Assembly (NCBI GenBank): GCA_007922195.1
Contig: ML682059.1
Location: 9,073,748-9,137,747, forward strand
DNA length: 64,000 nt
Reading direction: 5' to 3'
Source: Podocnemis expansa
Lineage: Eukaryota > Chordata > Testudines > Podocnemididae
Made by a program: the position numbers and the translations under genes. Below the pieces are notes generated by a model that did no database searches, was not told where the DNA came from, and was given only the letters and a program-made list of their open reading frames with translations. Positions within the stretch are counted from its first letter, which is position 1. Each line of letters opens with the position of its first letter. Below, one piece after another: positions 1 through 12,705 of the stretch.

Positions 1-390
1 AGGGGAAAGACTCTCCAATGAGATGGGGTGGGGATGTGTCATCATGACAAGGTGCATCCCTGGATCCCCCCTCTCTATCTGTTTTCTCACTCTTTCTTCC
101 CTTTTTTTGCACTAAGAAGGGAGTAAGGAGATGACCAATGGTGGGTGTCATCTGGCTTGTTGAGATCTGAGGTCACTACTCAGTATTTCAGGATGGAACT
201 GGTAACGTGTTCCAGCTGTCCTTGTAAAGTCTCATAGCTGCCTGTCACCAAAACAATGTGTGCCAAGAAGAGGCTACCCCTGTTGCTTAATGGAACCCAT
301 GAGCTAAAGTGCAGGACTCACCAGGAAGTGTGACCGCAGTATTACCGATACCTTGGGGGCATTTGCTCTAATGGGAAAAGCTACCTTCTG

Positions 391-747
391 GGTGAGAAGG
401 TTCCGGGGAAGAGGGGTGAGGAAGCACCTAGGCCAATGTTTGGAATGAATATTTACAACTGGCCTGTGGGGTAGTATCAGGGCCCGACAGCCAGAGCTAT
501 ATGGAAATTTCATCCCACCTGAAGGGAAGGAAGATAGCTGGTCCATAGAGTACCCTGAAAGCGGGTGGTCTAATGGGAAGATGCCCACCAGGTGAGCAGG
601 CTCTGGGGAGCCATGTAGGCAAATGTTCACAATGAATGTTTACAACTGACCTCTGGGTCAATGTCAGAGGGACCAACCGACAGAGTTGGGTGGGAATTTG
701 TCCCACAATAGGAGGAAGGGGACAGATGGTCCACAGATTACCCAGTC
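391..747. repeat. Imperfect tandem duplication, two units of about 160 bp
   Basis: The units are about 391-552 and 590-747. Both begin with a GGTGAG-rich segment, contain AATG-ATTTACAACTG- near the middle and finish with a TGGTCCA..GA.TACCC segment. They are roughly 70 percent alike by eye. Read on the minus strand both units encode a similar VVNIH-containing peptide, but no family was recognised. They lie inside the decayed DIRS element. Confidence 0.6.
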
Positions 748-1178
748 CCACCATGAAGAAGAGGGGGTACACTGGGGCAGTGAACCTGTGCTGTCAGTTA
801 GCGGGTAGCTACTAGAGGCGGTCCCAGCATCCATAGGGTGCTTACTGAGCGGCCTTAGGTCACTTCCATCAAACCACGGAAAACAAAAACCCCACTGAGG
901 ATTAGGGGATGAAGCCCTGGGTTTTAGGGTCCCAGAATACCCCAGATTTCCCAGCAAAACAGCTGCATAACCTACCAAGTGGTTTGGCTAAAATATTAGG
1001 GGAGCAGAGCTCCTTTCCTGCTAAGAGTAGGAAAAACTCCTTTTTCAATTTGGGAAGGAGAGGGAAACATGGAGGGTCAGGCCAGGGGCTCTGCCATGAG
1101 GAGATACTCTCAAGCGTGTTCACCCCAAGCTGGAGATAGGTTGGCGGGGACTGTGGCTGGGGAACAGGTTAATAACCC

Positions 1179-2147
1179 CTAAAGTGTCTGATCCAGATAT
1201 GAGGGGTCAGATCTGAGAGGCCAGGCATGTACTGCTGTTCCAGCTTGGCACCCGGGCAGGGTCACAGCGAGTTGACCAGTCCCGTAAGCCTGGGGAAAGG
1301 GGAAAAGGGGTAGGGCCCCAGACCTGCCAGGCAGCCGCTGGCCAGGCGAGGGCCTGTTTTGTGGCCCATATTGCAGGACACCAGGGTTCAGTAGTTGTGG
1401 GACCGAGAGGCGGGAAAAGGGAAAACCCCTTCGAGTGGTAGCAAGGGGAGACGACCTGAAGAGCTCCACTCCACTATGGGGGAGAACACAAAACACCTTC
1501 CAGGGGAGGAGGGTGTGAAGGTTCAGAGCCCACTTAGGGATAAAACCCCTTTTAACATGTGGGCTCCAGGCGCACGGGACCTGGAGGTGTGGCCTTTGCG
1601 AGTAAGTAGACATGTGTTCGCGTAAGTAACAACAGGGATGCTGAGGGAGGAGTCCCTTAACTCCACCACATGGAGTCCCGAAGAGGAAATGCTGTCCCTC
1701 CCAAGTTTTGTAGGGATATCCTGGTTTTCGCCCTGTGAGCCCACAAGGGGGAGTGGCAGAGCACCACACATCATGAAGTAGGAGGGGGTCTTCCCTTGCC
1801 AATAGGAGAAAAACCCCAGTGAGAAATAATTGGTGGCACCAGAGAGGAAGGGAACCTTTGGTGGATGTTTTTGCACCCACTACTCCGGGTAGTAGATGGA
1901 AGTGTGTCGAGACCCAGAGTAGAATGTGGTCCCTGTCTAGAAGCCAGACTGATGACCCTCAGCCAAAATGGGAGGTTCCAACCTCTGGTGGAGGGAGGGA
2001 TCTCTTCACAGTGAGAAGAGGGGTGGGACTGGGACAGGAGAAGTTTCCAACGGAGTCCCCAGCAGCAAGGAGGAGGAGGAGCAGGCCAGGATGGGAGGAA
2101 AGTCTCCTGACCAGGATGGAACCAGGCCACAAGAGTGACAGTGCCAT
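1179..2147 (-). pseudogene. Possible DIRS reverse transcriptase remnant
   Basis: The position, immediately after gag on the same strand, is where DIRS elements carry RT-RNase H. Near 1890-1960 one frame reads DRDHILLWVSTHF, which matches in spacing VRDHTLLSGIGYKF in the other DIRS copy near 22.25 kb. This corresponds to the conserved N-terminal RT motif in which a Trp-Val-Leu-like segment is followed by Gly-Tyr. Near 1190-1290 a GQLAVTLPG...AWPL segment resembles the motif that follows the RT thumb in this group. No intact YxDD box was found and the frames are broken. I rate it as probable by position but weak by sequence. Confidence 0.35.
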
Positions 2148-2201
2148 AACTCGGCCACTAGGCCAAAAGGAAGGCTAAATCAGGGCAGGGGTGTAAAATT
2201 C

Positions 2202-3905
2202 CTATGGAGTTGGAGGGTGGGCAGGGGCCCCTGAAGGAAGGAGTCCCAAGTACTTAAGCTGCCCTTGGGGGTCCTGAGCTCCAGCGATCACAGCCTCCGT
2301 CTCAGCCAGAAACAGAGTCTCACCATCAAAAGGGAGGTTGAAGATGACCTGCTGGGAGGCAAGGGGTACCCCCACTTCTGTAAGCCAAGCTACACAGTGG
2401 AAGGTCATGGCTGAGGCCATCGTGTGGGAGGCTGTGTCTACAGCGTCCCAAGCTGATAGGAGAAGGTCTTGGGATGCTATCCTGCCCTCCTCCAGAAGGA
2501 CATCACAGTCCTCCCTAGCCTCCTGTGAGAATAGGTGCCTGGACTTATTCATTGACTCCCACACGTCCATCACATACCTGCCCACCAGGGCCTGATTATT
2601 GGCTACACACAACTGGAAGGCAGAAGAGGAATACACCTTCCACCCCAGAAGATCTAATTCCCTCGCATCCCTCAATGCTGGGAAGTGGTCACAGTGAATT
2701 TGCCCTGGGCCTAGTGCTGCTTCCACCACCCCCCAGATGGTACTAGGTGATGGGTGAGGGAAGGAAACTCTGTCCCTGGGACCTGATATTTGAGGCCTGC
2801 TGTGTCCGATACCAGGGGAATGGAAGCCAGGCTTCGCCAGCGTGACAAGGTGAGATCCCAAACCCTAGGATGGGGTGGGACAATGATAGGTTCGCTGGGT
2901 GTGAACACCGGCCCAAAGAATGTGGCTGCAGGCTCCTCAGGGGATGGAGCTACCATCCCCACATGGGCAGCAACATGGCAAAGAAGATCGAAATGCGCCA
3001 TGAAATCTCCCATGTAGGAGCATGGCACAGGGTTTATGGCTCTGGCTGGTGCCAAGATGAGCTCCGCAGTACCGTGAGGGGACCATTCATTAGGCCAGTA
3101 CTTAAAGGGTGACAATGCCGGGAGCCTAGGACGGGGCCAGTTAGACACCCTTGAGGCACCCTCCTCCAGGCTCAAAGGAGGGGAAACTCCTCAGGACCGC
3201 AACAATGGTGTTGGAGACAGAGTGATAAGGTGCTGGGGAGATGGCTCAATGGTACCGGGGCTCTCATACATAGGTTCCAGTGTTGGGGAACTTGGTACTG
3301 AGACCAGAGAGGGTGTTCGGTGGCATTTCCAGGGCAGCCAGGCCCTTGAGGCAAACACCGGCTTACCCGTCCTCCTGGGGGGTACCAGAGAGTGGGTAAT
3401 AAGAGGAGCGCCTTCGCTACTGCGAATGCCTCCGGTGTTGCGGGGAGCGGCACCAACTCCTCTTGGTCCCGTGGTGACCCTAGCGTGGGGAACCGGGATC
3501 AGTGTTGACGTCGCAGTACTGACACTGGTACTGAGCTAGTCTTTTTGCACTCTCTGGGGGAGCAGTGCCGAGAAGGCTCCAGTGCCAAAGAAGCACACGG
3601 TGCCACAGGAGACCCTGAAGTCTCAGGGGTTGGCTGCCATGCTGTCCCTGAGGCCAACGCACGGCCTCTTTGCTCCCCGTCTCTGATTGTCCTGGGCTTA
3701 AAGGACAGACAGATGGAGCAGGAGGTGACCAATGGGCTTCACCCAGGTACCGAAGGCACTTCACATGGGGGTTATCCTGCAGGAAGGCCTTGCCACAGGC
3801 AGCACAAGGTTTAAACCCTGGCATGGCGGGCGACAGAGGGGAGCTGTGTTGCTGCTCCAGCAGATGCTCAGGAGAGGAGACGCTCTTCCGTGGAACGATG
3901 TCCAC
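2202..3905 (-). pseudogene. DIRS gag-like ORF1 remnant, frameshifted
   Basis: Three minus-strand open stretches (3480-3905, 2711-3456 in two frames, 2202-2861) read in order as one broken gag-like protein. The first has a zinc-binding pattern beginning CAACGKAF near residue 34, then H47 and C50. The following cysteine position is Tyr53 here, while the copy at 31.3 kb keeps Cys, so this knuckle is damaged. The last stretch has the conserved gag-like tail of vertebrate DIRS ORF1: a KVYSSSAFQ-like motif, a predicted helical region with DAVDTASHTMASAM, then LPFDGETLF. The family protein coats retrotransposon RNA in particles. Neighbouring RT remnants lie to the left, in the expected order. The pseudogene call is secure because the frame changes several times. 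The exact start is unclear. Confidence 0.68.
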
Positions 3906-4186
3906 AAAGAGGTGTTCTCAGTCAAGCTGCTAGCTCATAAAAAGGAGAAGACAGGCTACTTGCATGATCACAAGGAGCGGGCAGTTCCACAAATCGTCAT
4001 TGAGGCGGACAAAATGGAACTGAGGAGGGGCCAGGCAGCAGCCCCATATATAGCCATGGTGTGGCTAGTGGACGGTGACCGGCAGCCCTCTCCTGACAGG
4101 CGAGGGCAGAAGAACTTCCAACCAATAGTGCACTGTGGCACGGATACATCTATTACTGAATGTACCTGAGCAGCGCTCAACGAAGA

Positions 4187-6393
4187 ATTTTCAATTAGAA
4201 GCCCCAACTATGAAAATTGCTGTCTTTGGCAGTCCCCAAAAACCCAGTTTCACTTACCTCCAGTGCACTCACTGTTCAAGACAGCTTATTGATCAAGACT
4301 TGTGTTCTGTGCATTATGAGCAGCTTAATTTAACTTGTTGCTACACCTCTCTGTCATGTACTCAGACACAGCTGTAAAAAGCCAGCAGATAGCTACCATG
4401 CAATTGTGCTCAGTGGAACAACATCATAAGATACATTTATGGTGTCTAAGGATAAAGGGACTACCATTTGTTCTTCAGAACAATACAAGACAGTGTACAA
4501 CAGTTAATCAAAAAAATACTATATAGATGTTACATAGACTACAGTGAAGTATCATCTCACCTGTACTCAGTGCTATCTTTTTTTTTTATTTTGCACATTT
4601 GGATTGCCTGTCCAGCCAAGCAATATATCTTATGCCGAGTCATCCCCTAATTCTTCCTTCAATAACAATTCAGAACAGCATTGCATTCCATCACTGCATA
4701 TCAGCTAAGATTAATAAAAACAGCACAGCAAGGAGGACTTGAAAGCAACTACATATGGAACTAAAAAACACATGGGAAAACTAGGAGATTATTAGGAGTA
4801 GAGTCTGCAGCCTCGTCCCACTCAGTGATTGGAATTTATTGACTAACTCTTTCTGAAATCTCTCTCCTCTCAATGGGAAACAGCTGGATCTAGGTAGTCA
4901 CTCTTCACAGGGCACCAAATGCTTCTTCTTCCTCTGATACCCATTACAGAGTCTCAGTAGTGACTCTAGATTTATTGTATGGCCATTTCTATTATAACTG
5001 CCATTTTGACCACAGTTCTGCCTAAAATATCTTACTGACTTTTAGGCCCCAGAAAATATTTAGGCAAGTTTGAGTATATGCAGATCAGTCATTTAATTAT
5101 GATGAGTGAGGAAAAGCTGAGGTTTAATTTTTTAAATATCTTCTCAGTGCTAGATTGGGTGGGTCAGCAGGCATTTTGATTCAGAGAGACACTGGTGACT
5201 CACAACTCCTTCTCTGCTTCTTCCTTGCTGTAGGAGTGCTACTGTGTAATTCGCTGCAGATACAAGAAACCACAATCCAGCTTCTCTCACCTCCTTGTTG
5301 GCATAGCTACTTCATCTCCATTCTCTGCCCCTTCACTTCCATTCCTTACACACTAGCTGGAAGATGCAGGAAGAAATACAGGAACATACAGTCCCTACTT
5401 CACTTTATGTGCAGAGGTCCAGTGTTAGGCCGTTCAGGAGTCTAATGGGTTTTGAGCACTCTTTCTTCCTTACATGGATGTGTCATCCAAGTCACACTAA
5501 ATCTAGCTTTTGCATCAAAGCATATTTCAAAAGCTAAGTCTAAAGACTTCAGTTTCGTTTGATACTTTATTCCATAATGAGAAATGGTGCACAGCACCTG
5601 TTAATGTTAGATGGACATTTCTGTAGTTATTATATACAAAAATCCAAACCTCTGGAAGCACTAGAAAATGTCTCAGCACATGTTAGAAACACTGAGAGGC
5701 TCTGTGGGAGTTATAATCAGGTTGTAAATTGAATGAAACATATCTAAGACAGAGTGAGAGATGCCAAAGGATTATAATGCAACCTCCTTTTTTTTAGTTT
5801 TATAATAAATGCATCTATGTGCATCTCAATTTTTTTGTCTCAGCAGAGGAGATATTTTGGAAAATGTTGGATACTAGGTAGACAAAGCATTTCTGAATTA
5901 CGCAACTTTGAAAAAACAGGCTATTTTTGGAAAAAGCTTCCGAAATGTTTTTGGAATGTCATATCTCCACATCAAATTGCCATTGGATACATAGGGGGTT
6001 CTGTCTATAGCCGGGCTGTTGGTGGGCACATAAGTATGTTGGATACAGAAAGACACTACGTAAATATAGATGGGATAGCAAGGTTTATGTGCTGGAAATA
6101 TTAACCTGGCCCCTGCCACGGTTGGCTTTTTGAGGTGTATTGGCTCTCTCTTCTGGAGCATAAGCTCGATCCAGCTCTGACTCTCTTCCTGATAACAGCC
6201 TGCTCTTCTCCAGTACCCTCCAAGCTTCAGTCGAAAAAAGTACAAAGCTCTGCAAAATTTGACCTGAAAACAATACACTTTTTTTTTAAATAAACCAAAT
6301 AGTTGTGTTTTAACCAATAAATACATCTATTCCACAGGTTATTGCTTTGCTGGATGAAATTCGTACTTAGTATGAATCAGAAGAATTGAGTTG
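4187..6393. other. AT-rich intergenic sequence, nothing recognised
   Basis: No credible coding region, RNA gene or clear transposon boundary was seen. Short open frames here lack family similarity and coding-like composition. The sequence is AT-rich with poly-T runs near 4578 and 6275. Confidence 0.6.
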
Positions 6394-6401
6394 CACCAGA
6401 T

Positions 6402-6775
6402 CAGGGCCAGCTCTGCCAATAAGGCACTGGCTTGGGGTGCCAGGAGGCAGTGCAGGCCAGCCCAGAAGCCTGACCCCATATTCCCATCTTTCCCCTAAGC
6501 CAGCCACTCCATTCCTGGGGGTGGAGCAGGCCAGTCCGTGGGGCAGACTTCACTCCCCCCCGGTCCCCAAGGCAGAACAGCCAGGCCACAGGAGGGGCAG
6601 GAGAGCAGAGCCCAGCCTCTGGGCTCAGCCACTCTGCCCCTGAACCGGCTGTTTCCCCATCAGGAGGACAGGGTAAGATGGCCTGGAGCAGAGGCCAGGT
6701 TCTGTGCTGAGCCCTCCCCCAGGGTGTCAAACCAAAAACTGGTTCTGGGCACCACAGCCCCTTGAGCCAGCCCTG
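6402..6775. mobile_element. hAT-type MITE, GC-rich, 374 bp
   Basis: It starts CAGGGCCAGCTC and ends GAGCCAGCCCTG, so the ends are inverted repeats with hAT-like CAG...CTG tips. It is flanked by a perfect 8-bp target duplication, CACCAGAT, at 6394-6401 and 6776-6783, the hallmark length for hAT elements. The interior is strongly GC-rich compared with the AT-rich flanks. No transposase is encoded, so it would have moved with a transposase supplied elsewhere. Confidence 0.88.
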
Positions 6776-7204
6776 CACCAGATTAGAGCAAGTCTAAATT
6801 TTTCACTTGATCTTAAAACATCAAGAAGAGCATCTCGCACAATGTCCAAATGCAGTGTTTCTAAGAGAAGACTCTCAGAGTTCTATACCCTGCATTTTGC
6901 ATTTCTTGGGGCAAAAGAAAGAGACACACAGGGTGCTGTGAGTTTGTTTAAAAAACTGACCTGTCCTCCTGGCTAGTAGATGTCCACTTTGCAATATCCG
7001 GGCAGAAAAGAAAGTGCTGATGTCCACAGCTTTCACTCTAGTAACTGTATCACCAGCTCATGAACCAATCAGGCTCCTCCTCATAGCAAATATCTTGACA
7101 AATTTGTCACAGGTTCCATCTACCAGGATAGGGTCTGACCCTCCTACTGTCACACAGAGGGCTATGAGGATACTTTTTATTAACAGGTCGTAAGAGAGCA
7201 AACA

Positions 7205-7840
7205 ATGGGGCTTGTGTTTCTCAGAGACTCAGAGCACAGAAGGGACCATCATAGGTCACAGCAACTCTCACCCACCCACTCCTCTAATAGACCCCAGCCT
7301 CTGGTTTAGTTAATGAAGTTCTCAAATCCAGGGGTGTTGCCACCCCCATAAAAAGCAAGCAGCAGGCAGCCCCGAGCCAGATCCAGCTCCTGCTGCTGCT
7401 GATCAGCAGCAAGCGGCTGGAGTTGAATCCAGGGCAGGGCTAGCCTACAGTGATGCGGGGCACAAGCCGTGCAGGCCCAGTGGGAGCAACAACCCTGCTC
7501 AAATCTTAAGGCTACAAGTCAGAGAATCCACCATTTACTCTAGTTCAAAGAAGTCAGTGACCCATACTGCAGAGGAGGGTGAAAAGCCCCCAGAGTCAGA
7601 CAATCTGACATGGAATATTCTTTTCCATCCCCAAATATGATGATCAGTTAGATCCCAAGCTATGTGGTAGGACCCACCAGCTAGGCACCTTGGAAAAAAT
7701 TCTCTGCAGTAACTCAGCCTCCACCCCCTCTACCATCCCATCGCCAGCTGTTGGAGATATTTGCTGATAGCAATTACCAGTGGGCCATGTGCCATAAGAA
7801 ATTTCATCATGCCATCCCTTCCATAAATGCATCACACTCA
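7205..7840. repeat. Old interspersed repeat of CR1 3'-like type, interrupted
   Basis: This has the same word order as the block at 40262-40615: a CACCCACCCACTCCT-like stretch, then a segment ending CAGAGGAGGGTGAAAA, then CTTTTCCATCCCCAAATATG. That repeat is common in turtle DNA and I relate it to the CR1 3' region from memory only. It is cut at 7329-7497 by a hAT MITE. Divergence is high, indicating an old copy. Confidence 0.5.
7329..7497. mobile_element. hAT-type MITE, 169 bp
   Basis: The ends are CAGGGGTGTTGCC and GAGCAACAACCCTG (inverted). A perfect 8-bp duplication, CTCAAATC, lies at 7321-7328 and 7498-7505. The interior is GC-rich with CTGCTG repeats and no coding capacity. It has inserted into an older repeat, which resumes immediately after the duplication. 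Confidence 0.88.
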
Positions 7841-10800
7841 GTCTTCAAACAAGTTGCCTCTCCCCATACATGGGTTAGAACCTGGCTATTCCAGACTTCT
7901 CCTCAACCAAGCTATGTATTTATTTGGCTTTTTAATCCACTACAATAAGAGAACACACACAGTACTCAGGGCACCCATAGCAATCTTTTAAAAATACAAG
8001 ACAGGCTTGTCAGTCCCCCAAGGTCAAAAAAAATAGATGAGCAACAGCATGAATATAGTGATGCTACAGACTACATAGAGACCTACACCACTACTGCACG
8101 CCCCTCTCCAGTACACATCCTCTCACAGAGAAGGGGCTTGCATCATGCTCTGTAACCTGACAGATTTGGGCTACTAAAGATCTGGTGAAGAAGTGAGTCC
8201 CAAAGGTATAGGTCCCCCACTGATGGAACTCTGGCAGCTGCTACCTTATCGTGATGGGATGTTAGCTCAGCCAAGATACATATGCTGATCACAACTATAG
8301 CAATATGCCATGGCGAGAAAGGCTGTCTCTTAGATATGCCTCACTACTGTGGTGGAGACATGCCATCAAAAGTGGCTTAGGTCCTCTCTAGATGTTCACA
8401 CATGGGTATTAAAAGTAGGCCATTTTCTGTGGAGGGTTCCCAGCTCTAGACCTTGCTTCCATCTTTCACCTACTAGAGCTCAACTTTAGTTACCTGAAGA
8501 TCATAGCACAAAACCCTTTTAATCTAGCATCAACTTGTTATAGACAGGACTTTGGTAGAAGTAATCAATGAGGGTAGAGGTTTATAATCCCTACAGTAGA
8601 CTGTTTAAAGTATTATTGTACTTCCAGTTTGAGAAAGTGACTCACCAACCAGCATACCCCCTTATGGCAGGGCAGAGCATGGTCAGGTTGCCTCCTCAGG
8701 CACGATCCTCCCCATAGCAGCTGCTTACATCCTGCTGAACTCTAGCTCCTCTCACTACTAAGCCCTATGGCAAGGTCACATGGTCCAACTTTTTTGGGGG
8801 TAAACTGAGTCCTGGAAAACTGCAGTTCAGAGGCACACATCAGACTTTCACCTCACGTTCAGATTGAATGGGCCTCTGTTCTACCTTCATTAGTGGGCTA
8901 AACAGGTAACCCAGGCCTGCCTTCTATTCTGGGTTCTAGCCCAGGGACTCTAAGAAATAGCTAATACTCAGACCCACTGCTCCCTCCTTGGGCTATTTCC
9001 ATTTCCTTCCCAGGCTCACTCCACAGATCATCCTCACGAAAGGAAAACACTTTAGTTCTGAGAAGCAAAGCACAGGTAGAAGTCCCATGCCAAACGCACC
9101 AGTACCAGAGGATCTGCATTTTGCAGTCTCTAGTTATCTAGCTCCCACCACGTCTTTCTAGCCATCCCAGGAAAAGCCCTGGCTCTAGCTAGACCTTCTA
9201 TCAAGGAGCTACCACAAAACAACCCATTCTTCTCCCACACATTTACTACTTGAATTGGGCTTTCCCCCCTTTTAAGCTCTCCTTCTAGGCTTGAAGTAGG
9301 GTAAGTTGATAGCCCTTGGGCCCCATTAATTCTTTCCTGCCTAGGGCTGGGTTCATACACCATCATTATCACACACTCAGGTGTTATGGCAGTAGGCACA
9401 AACAAGGAGTAGCAGTGAGATATTTCAAAATGACTATGGGATTTAGGAGAACATTTAGGCAGGGGCCCTGCTCTATAGAAGAGAGATTCAGGCCACAGAT
9501 GCATTTCTCCCTCCCACTCTCCCCAGCACCACACTCTTCCCCTGCCACTGCACACCTTCCCCAGCCCCACCCAGGCCCCACACACCAAGTCTGTGGCCTT
9601 GGATTAGGAACCAATGTGCAATCAGCCACAAGCCATTCCCTGCCCTCCCTCCATCCACATCTAGCTCCTGAAGCCACCCAGACCAGCCACTGCTTACCAC
9701 CATTGCCACTCCAAAGGGGAGCTGTGAGACACTGAGCCTGCTCTCTCCTTACACAGGCAACATTTACATCTCCCACCCTGGGAGCACAGCAAGGTGGGAG
9801 AGTTAAAAGGGCTCTGGTGGCCCCAACTACTAGACACAGCTTGGAGCACACCCCAAAAACATTCAGAGCCCATGCCCCAGCAACACCCCTGCACTTAAGC
9901 CTTAGTCCCAGTGACTTTAAATAGGTCCTTTTGACACTCTCATCCTAAATAAATTTAAAAAAATGCTAGCCCAAAAGCTCTTACTTTCTCTTCAGTGGTT
10001 GCCAAGGAGTTCCCTGAAAAAGTCTGTTCTCTTCAGCAGCAAGTTTAGACTTGTCAGTTCTCTTTGTATGCATTTCTTATCTGTATGTACTAAACTAGCT
10101 GAATCCAAAGTCTTCCCTTTCTAAAAATGGTCTCTTTTCTGTGAGGGTGCCTGCTAGCCCTGGAGGGTACAGCATCCCATCATACTGTGAGTACTATCAG
10201 TCAGTAGCCATGTAAAAAGCTGAAACTAAGACATAAGCCATGAGGATAGTAAAACCCTAAGATGTACATTAACCCTTTTACTCCACTTTGCTCTAAAACA
10301 ATGTTACATTTTTTGCCCTTTTCAGTCAAGGGTATGTAAATGATATAAGTCAGTTGCTAGGTTTGAAGGTTTGTGATAAGTTTTTCCTGATACCCATGTC
10401 TCATTAAAAGCCTCTCATACAGCTGCTTTGGGCTCCTTTGTGGCCAGATCTTCAGGTGATGCAAACTGGCATGTTTATAGCAGTTGAGGATCTGACCCTT
10501 AGCCCCCATGCCTTTGGTTTTTTCCTGATATATCAGACAATTAGTAGCTATCAGGAGTGATGACAACTGGAGCTGCCACTGAGGTCACCATAAACTCCCA
10601 CTGAGTTGACAAATACCTACAGCTGAGCCACTCAAATGTAGCCATAAACAGACTGTTTTCTGAGTGGCAGCATCATCTGATACTTAATATGCAGCTGAAA
10701 GCCACACGTGTTCTAGCCTGACTCCAATACCTTCTATATAATAAGATTCATAATATTTATCTTCCTCAGTGTTAGTATAATTACTGATTAGTCATGTTTG

Positions 10801-12234
10801 ACTAGTGCTGGCTATTAGAATTAAAAAGAAAACAGGAAAAGGGACGGAGGAGGTTGAGGCAACAGTATAGGACAAAACAAAAAGGACAGAAAGAAGAGAC
10901 TAATGAACTGAGAGGTCAGATGGAAAACTAAAGATCAGAGGCAACATAACTGATGTGTGCATGCGGGACCACAGACAGAGTGAGTATGACAGGGGAAAAA
11001 AATGAGGGGAAGTGAGATGCTTTCTTTCCAAGAAAGATGGGAGAGAGACAAATCACTTGAAACAAATGAGTTAAACAATGTACAGAATCAACCTCAGAAT
11101 GGAGGGAAAGAAATATGGACACAAGTGGGAAAGACAATCATGAAAAGATGACCTTTAGCTTAGTGAATGTTTAATTTATATATGCCGCTATTAAAAATAA
11201 CTCATGTAATTGAAATTCAAAGTTATGTACATACATTGACTTAGGTAAATAAATGCCCATTGCTTTTTATTCTTCTCATTTTTAAAAAAAACTTGTTGCA
11301 TTTTATTTCAAATTAGAAAGTACATTTTTGAAACCAAGGATTGATCATAAACCACTAATCATTCTATTTTATTCATAGTAACAATAATTCATTAAGACTT
11401 TAGTAAACCCCAGGATTGTGATTAGCAGAATGACTGTTGTAACTAGCTATAAATTCCCATGAAGAATCCCAGACTATGAAACCTATCCATCATGGATCAC
11501 AGAAGAGAGGCAGAAATCATACCAAATAATGCTGAGGGTATGAAATTTGCATGAGACAGAAGGAAGGAGTGTGAGAGGCTATGGAACATGACAGGTAAAT
11601 GCTTTTGGTGTTGGAAGCATTGCACATCTATAGGAGGTTGAGAGTCTGCGGTTGCTTTGTCTTAATTTTTATGTTTACTTTCTATTTTACCAGCAATCTT
11701 CCTTTCTTTTCAAAGTTCCTAACTTGGATTGATAAACTTGCTTTAACTCCTGTTTAATTTATGACCTTAATTTTTAATTGAGGTTAACTGTTCCAGAATT
11801 TGTAATCAACTGTACTTTCCATGACACTGAAAAGTCCTGACAGCTAGCTGTAAAACTCTGTTGGAAAAAAAGCAATTTCTCCATAAAACCAAGCAAAAGT
11901 CATCAGGGAAATGATCTTTAGAACATTCTTTTTAATAGCATGTTATTTCATTGGCTTCATGGACTAAAGTCAGTCGAAGTTGTGCACTTAAGGCTTTTTT
12001 TGTGGAAACTTCTAGTCCCCAGTGTCCAAGACCTTATAAAGCATGGAATAATGACAAAATAAGTGTAGTCATCTTTTACCACAAAGATCTTTAGTAACAC
12101 ACTGGTAACTTGAAATTGACTGGCTATTGTCTGAAGCAATGCTATCTTGGTACAGTGAGATGTTATCTATTTTACTTGAGAATTCAAAACAGTGGCATGA
12201 TGCAACACTACACTGAGCATCTTCTCAGTTTTTC
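7841..12234. other. Intergenic sequence, partly repeat-like, unassigned
   Basis: No coding region is supported. The stretch 8640-9900 is more GC-rich than its surroundings and reads like an old interspersed repeat, but I could not name it. The 139-155 residue open frames there run in both strands over the same bases and are low-complexity Pro/Gly-rich, so they are not genes. From 9900 to 12234 the DNA is AT-rich and featureless. Confidence 0.5.
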
Positions 12235-12705
12235 CCACCCTGACCTTGGACCAGATCACTGCAGCAGTTCCAGCCCTGAGGCAAGGGGCCACCCTCAGGC
12301 TGGTTGGCCTGCCTGCAGGGGCAGATAGCACATGGGTCAGCCTCTGGTGTGGCCTTCCAGGGCCCAGTGCAAAGTCAGATCACCACACCATGGCCCCCAC
12401 AACCCCAGCTAGCCTGGCTGGCCACCAGAGCAGAAACCCAACATTGCTGCAAGCCCTGGAAGAGCGTGCTAGGGGCCACCCCATGTGTTGGCTGGCTCCA
12501 CATCTGGCAGACTAGCTAGTCTGGTGGCAGGAATGCCACAGCTACTGACCTCAAGCCATCCTATCCCTAGGCCACAATGATGGGGAGGGGCCAGACCCCA
12601 CATTAGGCAGTCCTATAAAAGTGGGTCATCCAAGTCCCCTTAATCCAATCCTGCCCAGACCCATTGATTGAATAAAGCACAAAGCTGTGAACTCACATCA
12701 ACTAC
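12235..12705 (+). mobile_element. Candidate solo LTR (LTR-like block)
   Basis: A GC-rich block ends with a TATAAAA box at about 12614, followed 57 bp later by an AATAAA signal at about 12671. This is the arrangement of a short R region in a retroviral-type LTR. No second copy, internal domain or target duplication was found, so boundaries are approximate and the call is tentative. Confidence 0.35.

Larger units (their letters stand above)
1..4186 (-). mobile_element. DIRS-type retrotransposon, 5' portion, decayed (cut by window edge)
   Basis: The right end, about 3990-4186, reads on the minus strand as a DIRS terminal sequence. It shares a diverged copy of the same block with both ends of the composite at 19761-31668, including the motif CAGTAATAG near the tip and a CATGGCTATAT-like stretch inside. 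Moving left on the minus strand come a gag remnant (2202-3905) and a weak reverse transcriptase remnant (about 1179-2147). The element continues past position 1, so the recombinase and 3' end are not visible. Many stops and frame changes show it is an old, inactive copy. DIRS elements are retrotransposons that integrate with a tyrosine recombinase rather than a DDE integrase. Assignment rests on the gag and terminus, and is fairly firm. Confidence 0.7.

Noticed and set aside
9316..9894. Open frames of 66-155 codons on both strands
   Set aside because: Overlapping opposite frames with low-complexity Pro/Gly composition and no family signal.
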